Source of the DNA: Pseudanabaena sp. UWO311
Lineage (GTDB): Bacteria > Cyanobacteriota > Cyanobacteriia > Pseudanabaenales > Pseudanabaenaceae
Length of the DNA stretch: 48,225 nucleotides
Reading direction: 5' to 3'
NCBI RefSeq assembly: GCF_006937785.1
Contig: NZ_SJEE01000040.1
Span: 1 to 48,225, forward strand
A program made the translations under genes and the position numbers. Below the pieces are notes generated by a model. It saw nothing but the letters and a program-made list of their open reading frames with translations, had not been told where the DNA came from and did no database searches. This document shows, piece after piece, positions 16,717 to 23,179 of this stretch (positions are counted from its first letter, which is position 1; the number at the start of each line of letters is the position of its first letter).

Positions 16717-17469
16717 TCAAGCAATACTCACGAGAGATTTGAGAATAATCTTAAAGATACTACCTTCACCTAGTTGAGAATACACATTGAGAGTTCCTCC
16801 CATACCTTCTACCAAAACTTTAGCGATCGCTAAACCCAAGCCTGCTCCGCCCGTGTCACGATTTCGAGAGCGATCAACTCGATAAAAAGGGCTAAAAATA
16901 TTGAGTTGATCTTGAAAGTCAATACCACAGCCACGATCACAGATACTAATCGCTACACAATCTCCTGACTTTCCTAATTTAATCGTAATTGCAGTATCCG
17001 AATACTTCACAGCATTATCAATCAACCTTAATAAAACTTGTTTGAGTCGATCAGCATCAGCTAGCACTAAAATGTTTAACTCCTCAGATTCAACGATGAT
17101 TTCACGCGGTTTGACCTGCTGAAAAACAGCGATCGCTTCAGATATTAATCCATGCAATGGTACTGGTTCGCGGCGCAAGCAAATAGCGTGACATTCTAAC
17201 CTCGCTAGATCAAGAGATTCTTGTAATAATTGAATAGTATGCTTCATTTCAAACATGGCGATCTCCAAGGCATTCTTTTGGAGATCGGTAAGGTTTTCAT
17301 TTCGGCGGTGTATGCTTTGCATATAACCATAAACCAGCGTTAAGGGCGTTCGCAACTCATGGGAGAAGTTTCTAATTAGTTGTATTTGCTGAGCTTGCAC
17401 TTCATCAAGACTGACCATCTGATGGTTTGCAGATGCCTCATGCGCAGTGGTCAAAGTAAAGTCACTCAT
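16717..17469 (-). CDS. Short soluble sensor histidine kinase
   Basis: This 250-residue kinase has almost no sensor region. The H-box begins at NFSHELRTPLTLV with phospho-acceptor H37. The ATP-binding domain has the N-box RLIDNAVKYS, G1 CDRGCGID, F-box FSPFYRVDRS and G2 GAGLGLAIAK. No membrane segment is present, so it is cytoplasmic and must receive its signal through its short N-terminus or a partner protein. It should phosphorylate the response regulator encoded next on the same strand. Confidence 0.9.
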   Translation of the reverse strand: MSDFTLTTAHEASANHQMVSLDEVQAQQIQLIRNFSHELRTPLTLVYGYMQSIHRRNENLTDLQKNALEIAMFEMKHTIQLLQESLDLARLECHAICLRREPVPLHGLISEAIAVFQQVKPREIIVESEELNILVLADADRLKQVLLRLIDNAVKYSDTAITIKLGKSGDCVAISICDRGCGIDFQDQLNIFSPFYRVDRSRNRDTGGAGLGLAIAKVLVEGMGGTLNVYSQLGEGSIFKIILKSLVSIA

Positions 17470-17536
17470 TTCAAATCACGGTATTACAAAAAAATTAGCG
17501 ATCGCGATTGCTCGCTATCTCTCCTCAATCATTAAT

Positions 17537-17637
17537 CCCAATCCACAAAAGTGTCATCACACTTTTGTGGATTAAAAGCCGAACCTAGCAAGGGTTTAAA
17601 AAGCACAAAATGGTGTGACTATTTTGTGCTTTGGTAT
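17537..17637. repeat. Two-hairpin dispersed repeat, copy D
   Basis: The orientation is the same as copy B: AATCCACAAAAGTGT..ACACTTTTGTGGATT, then GAACCTAGCAAGGGTTT, then AAGCACAAAATGG..CTATTTTGTGCTTT, ending in TTGGTAT. It lies between the divergent short kinase and GAF-PAS kinase genes, where it could influence either promoter. Confidence 0.8.
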
Positions 17638-17813
17638 AGGCTGAAGCATATAAAGCATGGAAAAGTTCCTGATCCTGAACATAAAATAGAAATTGCTAAT
17701 ATCAAAAAAAATTATATTTATATAAATAATTATTACTCCTCTAAATCGTTTCAATATGATTTACCTTTAAGTAATTAATTAGTTGACGCTGAGTTTTAGC
17801 TGAGTATATTTTT

Positions 17814-19526
17814 ATGAAATACCTGAACCGCCTTTACATCTCCATACTGAAGGTCGTTAAAGTATTTCTAAATGGGATTAAACACAATATTTCAGCTTTG
17901 ATGCCTCAGTATCGAGCTAACATCAAAAGACAACAGCGAACCTTAGAAGTATTATCATCACTCAGTTATCGTACAGGCGAGTTGAAAGGATATCTCCGAC
18001 TTGTAGCAAGTAGCGTTAGTGAATTACTTGACTTGGACTGGGCAATTGTCACCTTAAGTCGCGAGGGATTTGGTGGAGTCGCAGCCAGTTCTATTGACTT
18101 AGGTGATGCAGCAGAACAGCAATTTGAGCTTCATGGCACGCTCTCAGAAAGTGTTATGAATTCTGGTCGATGCCTCTTTGTAGAAAATACATCTATTTTT
18201 AAAGATTTAGGTGAAACACCAGAAGGATATTTAGCTTATTTAGGTGCACCATTGAGACTACCCAATGGAGAAATTATTGGTACAGTCTGTTCGTTTAACC
18301 GACGACCACGCAAATTCACGCGCGAAGAGATGAGCTTGGTGGAGATTTTTGCTGAACGCGCTGCGACAGCTATTGACAACTATAATCTCTACCAAAAGCA
18401 ACAAGAAATTAATCTAGCGTTACAATCTGAGATCAATGACCGACAAGAAGCAGAACAAGCATTAAGGAAAAGTGAAGAGCAATTACGCTTGATAGCCGAA
18501 AATTTGGAGCCGCTAGTATGGCTATATTCTCATGATGGCAAGCCAATTTACATGAGTCCCATGTTTGAGAAAGTATGGGGAATTCCCGTCGAACAATGGT
18601 ATGAGGATGGCTCAGTTTGCTTAAATGCAGTTATTTCTGAAGATCGAGAAATGGTATCAATAGCATTCAAGAACTTGTTTTTAGATAGTAGTAGTTACGA
18701 TCTTGAATATCGGATTATTCGACCAGATGGAGGTATCAGGATTATTCGAGATCAAGCCTTTCCGATTATTGATAAAAATGGGCAAATCTATCGAGTCGCG
18801 GGAATCGCAGAAGACATTACCCATCGACAACAAGAGCAACAGCGCACAATTAAAGCGATGGAAAGACTCTCCGAGATTGGCGAACTAGCAACCACAATCA
18901 TCCATGAAGTCCGTAATCCCTTAACCACAGTGTTAATGGGGTTAAACTACTTTTATCGAATGGAATTGCCTGAAAGCGCGAGGAAGAGATTGACACTAGC
19001 CTTAGATGAAGCAGAACGTCTTAAGCGACTTTTAAATGAGATTCTGCTCTATGCAAAACATGAGGTTATTCAGCCCGTTCCAGTTGATATGAACAAACTA
19101 GCTATGGAGTATATAGAAAATATTTCTAGTGCGCCAGTTGCCATTGGCAAGCAAATAGTTTTTGAGCCAATGCCTGAATCCCTGATAGTCTTCGGAGATA
19201 AAGATAAATTAACTCAGGTCTTGATCAATCTATTGCAAAATGCCTGTGAAGCAGTACCAGCAGGAGAAAAAATTTCTGTAAGTTTTTCCTCTTTGACCAG
19301 TTCTCGCCAAATTTGTTTACAAATTCAGAATAGAGGCACACCTATTCCATCTGACATTTTACCCAATTTAACCAAACCTTTTATGACGACTAAACCCGAT
19401 GGCAACGGATTAGGTTTAGCGATCGTCAAAAAAATTGTAGAAGCTCATGGCGGCAAGTTAGAAATTGAATCTTCAGCGATCGCAGGCACGATCGTTAGTG
19501 TTTTATTACCGATGGATACAAATTAA
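17814..19526 (+). CDS. Soluble GAF-PAS sensor histidine kinase
   Basis: This 570-residue kinase has a GAF domain at about 45-190 (DLDWAIVTLSREGFGG and ERAATAIDNYNLY), a short coiled linker, and a PAS/PAC domain at about 217-345 (LEPLVWLYSHDGKPIYMSP and GIAEDITHRQQEQ). The kinase core has H364 in HEVRNPLTTVL. The N-box is LLQNACEAV and the G-box GNGLGLAIVKKIV. There are no membrane segments. No response regulator lies downstream, so its partner is elsewhere. It is divergent from the short kinase, with repeat copy D between them. The GAF domain lacks an obvious bilin-binding Cys context. Confidence 0.9.
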   Translation: MKYLNRLYISILKVVKVFLNGIKHNISALMPQYRANIKRQQRTLEVLSSLSYRTGELKGYLRLVASSVSELLDLDWAIVTLSREGFGGVAASSIDLGDAAEQQFELHGTLSESVMNSGRCLFVENTSIFKDLGETPEGYLAYLGAPLRLPNGEIIGTVCSFNRRPRKFTREEMSLVEIFAERAATAIDNYNLYQKQQEINLALQSEINDRQEAEQALRKSEEQLRLIAENLEPLVWLYSHDGKPIYMSPMFEKVWGIPVEQWYEDGSVCLNAVISEDREMVSIAFKNLFLDSSSYDLEYRIIRPDGGIRIIRDQAFPIIDKNGQIYRVAGIAEDITHRQQEQQRTIKAMERLSEIGELATTIIHEVRNPLTTVLMGLNYFYRMELPESARKRLTLALDEAERLKRLLNEILLYAKHEVIQPVPVDMNKLAMEYIENISSAPVAIGKQIVFEPMPESLIVFGDKDKLTQVLINLLQNACEAVPAGEKISVSFSSLTSSRQICLQIQNRGTPIPSDILPNLTKPFMTTKPDGNGLGLAIVKKIVEAHGGKLEIESSAIAGTIVSVLLPMDTN

Positions 19527-19627
19527 AAATTGAGGGAGTACCCTTACATTGAGTACCTGTCTCTCGCAAGTTGCATATTAATTCATCCAATAGCGATCGC
19601 ACTTCGTACTACTTATAAAGATCCCTA

Positions 19628-20350
19628 ATGTTAAAATTCCTAAAAGAGTCTATGAATATGTTTCAGCGAAGTTTATATGTTTGTGGCGCTATTGTCGGTA
19701 GCCTCGCGATCGCTTCTTTGTTTCTAAACTCTCTTGTTTCGGGAAAGTCGATTAATACTGAGCCTAGAACTACTCAAACCTCTACTGCTGCTATGCCTAC
19801 TATTAATCAGAAAGGAATGAAGACTGCTGTATTCGCTGGAGGTTGTTTTTGGGGGACAGAGGCAGTATTTGAGCATCTAAAAGGAGTTTCCAATGTTGTT
19901 TCTGGCTATTCTGGCGGAAGCGCTGCAACAGCTAATTATGAAGCTGTCGGTTCTGGACGAACGGGACATGCTGAATCCATCCGAATTACCTATGACCCTT
20001 CCCAAATATCCTATGAAAAGCTGCTTGAAATCTACTTTTATGTAGCCCATGACCCAACCCAACTAAATCGACAAGGTCCTGATATTGGTACTCAATATCG
20101 TTCGGCTATATTTTTCACCAATAGTGAGCAACAGCAGATCGCAGCAGCCTATATTGAACGGCTCAACCAAACTAAAAGTTTTTCTAAGCCTGTTGTGACT
20201 CAGTTAGTACCTTTAGAGAATTTTTACGCAGCAGAAGATTACCATCAAGATTTTATTGTTCATAATCCTAACTATCCCTATGTAGTTGCTCATGATCTTC
20301 CAAAACTTGCCCAGTTAAGAAAACAATTTCCTGAAATATATAAGGAGTAA
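19628..20350 (+). CDS. msrA: Membrane-anchored or exported peptide methionine sulfoxide reductase A
   Basis: MsrA reduces methionine-S-sulfoxide in oxidised proteins. The signature GGCFWGTEAVFE carries catalytic Cys73, followed by GVSNVVSGYSGG and the HDPTQLNRQGPDIGTQYRSA segment typical of the family. Unlike the common cytoplasmic form, this one has an N-terminal hydrophobic segment (about residues 16-40, SLYVCGAIVGSLAIASLFLN) that should anchor or export it. No extra C-terminal recycling cysteines are seen. Repair of thylakoid-lumen or periplasmic proteins is inferred. A strong hairpin follows the stop codon. Confidence 0.92.
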   Translation: MLKFLKESMNMFQRSLYVCGAIVGSLAIASLFLNSLVSGKSINTEPRTTQTSTAAMPTINQKGMKTAVFAGGCFWGTEAVFEHLKGVSNVVSGYSGGSAATANYEAVGSGRTGHAESIRITYDPSQISYEKLLEIYFYVAHDPTQLNRQGPDIGTQYRSAIFFTNSEQQQIAAAYIERLNQTKSFSKPVVTQLVPLENFYAAEDYHQDFIVHNPNYPYVVAHDLPKLAQLRKQFPEIYKE

Positions 20351-20367
20351 AGTTTAACCTATTAATC

Positions 20368-20422
20368 AAAGAACCAATTTTTGGTGGCGGGGCTTCGCCC
20401 CGCCACCAAAAATTGGTTCTTT
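20368..20422 (+). terminator. Terminator palindrome after msrA
   Basis: AAAGAACCAATTTTTGGTGG continues into GGGGC-TTC-GCCCC and a fully complementary right arm ending TTGGTTCTTT. It resembles the hairpin after the GMC operon (981-1021) in its outer arms and TTC tip. Confidence 0.75.
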
Positions 20423-20432
20423 ATTTTACCGT

Positions 20433-20536
20433 TATACCAATTCACGAAAGTGTGGCTACACTTTTGTGAATTAAAAACCAAACCCTACAAGGGTTTTAAA
20501 ACACAAAATGGCTATGCCATTTTGTGTTTTGGTATT
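20433..20536. repeat. Two-hairpin dispersed repeat, copy E
   Basis: ATACCAATTCACGAAAGTGT..ACACTTTTGTGAATT, ACCAAACCC..GGGTTTT, and ACACAAAATGGC..GCCATTTTGTGT, ending TTGGTATTA. It is the best-preserved full copy with matching inverted ends. It lies directly after the msrA terminator and about 115 bp before the deaminase gene. Confidence 0.8.
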
Positions 20537-20652
20537 AGTCCATAGGTTACAACGATGACAATTAATTACTAAACTCTAGGGTAGAAATCAAAGGTCAGTT
20601 CCCAGCACTTTGCTCTGACAAAAAACTCCCATTCTGAATTTTAGCTAAATCC

Positions 20653-22011
20653 ATGCCCACACTGCTAGTCAAAAATATCCATACCTTAGTCACCATGGAT
20701 CGCGATCGCCGCGAACTCCATAATGCAGCTATATTTGTCAGAGATAATGTGATTGAGCAGGTGGGACTCACCAACGAACTACCTCAAACTGCCGATGAGG
20801 TGCTGGACTTACAGGGCAAACATATTGTTCTCCCAGGATTAGTTAATACTCATCATCATTTTTATCAAGTTCTCACCAAGGTTATCCCCGCCGCCCAAGA
20901 TTGCACTTTGTTTAATTGGTTGCAGGCTCTTTATCCTATTTGGGGAAGGCTCACGTCTGAGAGTATTTATATCAGCGCTCAGATGGCAGCCGCCGAACTA
21001 ATTCTCTCTGGTTGTACAACAGCAAGTGATCATCTTTATATCTATCCCAATGATTGCAAACTGGATGATGAGATTGCCGCAATCCAAGAGATTGGAATGC
21101 GATTTCATGCTAGTCGAGGTAGTATGAGCGTCGGCGAAAGCCAAGGTGGACTTCCCCCTGATGCTTTAGTTGAGAAGGAAGTTGATATTCTCAAAGACTC
21201 GCAAAGACTGATCGAGGAATATCATGATCCTTCGCGCTTTGCCATGTTACGGATGACTTTAGCTCCATGCTCTCCATTCTCTGTATCCCCAGACTTGATG
21301 ATCGAGTCAGCAAAAATGGCGCGATCGTATACCAGTGTGAGATTGCATACGCATCTAGCCGAGAATAAATCAGATGTAGACTATAGCCTCGCCAAATTCG
21401 GCAAAATACCTGGAGACTATGCTGAGTCTGTTGGCTGGCTAGGTGATGATGTCTGGCACGCCCATTGTGTAAAGCTGAGTGATGACTCGATCGCACAATT
21501 TGCCCGCACGGGGACAGGTGTAGCACATTGTCCTTGTAGTAATACTCGTCTTGGTAGTGGCATTGCCCCAATCAGGAAAATGCTGAATCAGGGAGTGCCT
21601 GTGGGCTTGGGTGTAGATGGTTCGGCTTCAAATGATACTGGCAATCTTTTACAAGAAGCTCGCACTGCTTTTTTATTGGCGCGGGTGAATGAGTGTGATC
21701 CCACAACCATGAGTGCTAGAGAGATTTTGGATGTTGCTACATTGGGTGGCGCTAAGGTTTTGGGTAGAGACGATATTGGCGCGATCGCACCAAATATGGC
21801 AGCGGATTTTATCGCGATCGATATTGAGCGATCGCAATTTGCAGGCGCACATCATGATCTAGTTGCAGCTTTAATATTTTGTCCAGTGCCATCAGTGGAC
21901 TACAGCTTTATCAATGGTCGGAAGGTCGTTGATCGCGGACAGTTAACAACACTTGATTTACCAACTCTGATCGAGCGCACAAATAAAATTGCACGTAAGC
22001 TAGTTGATTAG
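20653..22011 (+). CDS. Amidohydrolase, 8-oxoguanine deaminase-like
   Basis: This 452-residue metal-dependent hydrolase of the cytosine-deaminase/AtzA-TrzN subgroup has PGLVNTHHHFYQ with the metal HxH (about residues 66-70), THLAEN with the third His (about 230), WHAHCVKLSD with the fourth, and GLGVDGSASND with the catalytic Asp. The segment AAQDCTLFNWLQALYPIW closely recalls the proteins known to deaminate 8-oxoguanine to urate. This would help clear oxidised guanine. It follows an oxidative-damage gene (msrA) but is separated from it by a terminator and a repeat. The substrate is inferred from family resemblance. Confidence 0.85.
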   Translation: MPTLLVKNIHTLVTMDRDRRELHNAAIFVRDNVIEQVGLTNELPQTADEVLDLQGKHIVLPGLVNTHHHFYQVLTKVIPAAQDCTLFNWLQALYPIWGRLTSESIYISAQMAAAELILSGCTTASDHLYIYPNDCKLDDEIAAIQEIGMRFHASRGSMSVGESQGGLPPDALVEKEVDILKDSQRLIEEYHDPSRFAMLRMTLAPCSPFSVSPDLMIESAKMARSYTSVRLHTHLAENKSDVDYSLAKFGKIPGDYAESVGWLGDDVWHAHCVKLSDDSIAQFARTGTGVAHCPCSNTRLGSGIAPIRKMLNQGVPVGLGVDGSASNDTGNLLQEARTAFLLARVNECDPTTMSAREILDVATLGGAKVLGRDDIGAIAPNMAADFIAIDIERSQFAGAHHDLVAALIFCPVPSVDYSFINGRKVVDRGQLTTLDLPTLIERTNKIARKLVD

Positions 22012-22051
22012 AGCTAAGAAGTGGGGTGCAATGCACCCCACTTCTTAGCTC
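22011..22051 (+). terminator. Terminator palindrome after the deaminase gene
   Basis: GAGCTAAGAAGTGGGGTGC-AAT-GCACCCC and its full complement form 19-base arms that begin on the last base of the stop codon. Confidence 0.75.
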
Positions 22052-22075
22052 TGCGAGTGTTTTTTCGCAAAATAG

Positions 22076-22106
22076 TTGACTAAATGCGATCGCTATCTGC
22101 TATATT
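22076..22106 (+). promoter_or_regulatory. Likely promoter of tRNA-Val
   Basis: TTGACT at 22076-22081 and TATATT at 22101-22106 are separated by 19 bases. TG lies one base before the -10 hexamer, giving an extended -10. Transcription would begin near 22113, a few tens of bases before the mature tRNA. Confidence 0.45.
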
Positions 22107-22135
22107 TAATGAGGTCAAAAAAACAGACCAAGAGA

Positions 22136-22208
22136 GGGCGCTTAGCTCAGTTGGTAGAGCGTCTCGTTTACACCGAGAATGTCGGGGGTTCGAGTCCCTC
22201 AGCGCCCA
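22136..22208 (+). tRNA. tRNA-Val (anticodon UAC)
   Basis: The 73-base cloverleaf has acceptor arms GGGCGCT and AGCGCCC with A as discriminator. The D-arm is AGCTCAGTTGGTAGAGC, the anticodon loop TTTACAC (UAC, reading GUA/GUG valine codons) and the T-arm GGGGGTTCGAGTCCCTC. No intron is present and the 3' CCA is not encoded. A T-rich hairpin follows directly. Confidence 0.95.
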
Positions 22209-22210
22209 TT

Positions 22211-22255
22211 AAACAAAAAAGAACCCAGCTTTGAGTGATGGGTTCTTTTTTGTTT
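22211..22255 (+). terminator. Terminator after tRNA-Val
   Basis: AAACAAAAAAGAACCCA pairs with TGGGTTCTTTTTTGTTT around an 11-base loop. It starts three bases after the tRNA and ends in a T-run. Confidence 0.85.
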
Positions 22256-22299
22256 TACACAATTAGAAATTATTCAGATATATTTTTAAAGTATTATAA

Positions 22300-22416
22300 A
22301 TGATTCCAAATCAGTTACATCAAAAAAAAGATGATTATTATGTAGATAAAATCCTTGTTAGGTTTGAAGCCCCTCGCCGTCAAGAGCTTCTCCAAGATTT
22401 TAAATATGAATATTAG
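22300..22416 (+). CDS. Possible 38-residue small protein
   Basis: An uninterrupted frame from ATG at 22300 to TAG at 22416 encodes MIPNQLHQKKDDYYVDKIL and continues with a charged, helix-like VRFEAPRRQELLQDFKYEY. The composition is more protein-like than chance AT-rich frames. There is no good ribosome site, and it lies just beyond the tRNA terminator. It could be a genuine small gene or the tail of a decayed one. Confidence 0.3.
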   Translation: MIPNQLHQKKDDYYVDKILVRFEAPRRQELLQDFKYEY

Positions 22417-22548
22417 CTTATTATTTGAATGCGTAAACGAGCCAAAAAAATTTTTGAGCCCAAAAAAGTTATCAAAAGGTTATATAAAGTAATCTTTTTC
22501 CCATAAATCAGGTACTATCTGATATGTAGCTCAAGAGCAAGAATTTAT

Positions 22549-22776
22549 ATGTTGTTGAAGTCATACAAAGATATTCTGCCAGCTTCGGTTGCCTTCATCG
22601 GGGGAGTAGCACTTATTGTCGGCCAACCAGAATTCGCTTTGGCAAATGGTCAAGCTGGATTTACCCCAACTGATCGTCCTAAACCACAACGTACACAGGG
22701 TGGAGGCTCTCGCCTACACACAAATGTCGTGTTTACATCGTCTCTATCACTGCTTTTACAAAATTCCATTTTGTAA
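22549..22776 (+). CDS. Short exported peptide, possibly a truncated gene
   Basis: The 75-residue product has a convincing signal-like N-terminus (PASVAFIGGVALIVGQPEFA, cleavage near ALA) and then FTPTDRPKPQRTQGGGSR. That resembles the proline-rich start of cyanobacterial DUF928-type exported proteins, in which a long domain follows. Here the frame instead continues with an unrelated LHTNVVFTSSLSLLLQN tail and stops inside a small palindrome (22753-22777). It is probably the stump of a truncated gene; a functional short exported peptide is the alternative. Confidence 0.45.
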   Translation: MLLKSYKDILPASVAFIGGVALIVGQPEFALANGQAGFTPTDRPKPQRTQGGGSRLHTNVVFTSSLSLLLQNSIL

Positions 22777-23179
22777 ATATTTTTTTGCCCCGATTTAGAC
22801 TAAGCCTTCTACCTCTTTAAGCAAAAAGCTGTAGGGTCAACTACAAAGCAGTAAATATACTCATCAATACTGTAATTCCAATAGTAGATTAGTTCATTAA
22901 TAAACAAAGAGATACCGCCATAATGCTTAATTTCAAAAAAAAGAAGGACATGCTCAGCATGTCCTTCTTTTTTTTGTTTTATCAGTTGAAAATTAGCCCC
23001 AACTCATGTTCATATACGACAAAGAGCTTGCATACATCAAAGCATTAATTTGTTAGGATTAGAGCGATTTGATCAGTATTAAAACTTAGCGACTCCGACC
23101 TGCTCTTAGCTTGTAACTTCTTTAAGAATTACAGCAATAAATTAGGTTGAACGAAGCAAGTTCAAATAAACTTCTTTAA
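22777..23179 (+). other. Gene-free spacer upstream of the c-di-GMP gene
   Basis: No gene is supported in these ~400 bp. The only clear structure is the strong T-tailed hairpin at 22935-22975. It lies about 160 bp from the nearest upstream stop codon, so it may end a non-coding transcript or mark where a longer gene used to end. The promoter for the CHASE2 gene should lie between 22980 and 23179. Confidence 0.4.
22935..22975 (+). terminator. Strong orphan terminator hairpin
   Basis: AAAAAAAAGAAGGACATGC-TCA-GCATGTCCTTC is followed by eight or more T residues, a textbook intrinsic terminator that also works in reverse. No recognised gene ends directly before it on either strand. Confidence 0.75.
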
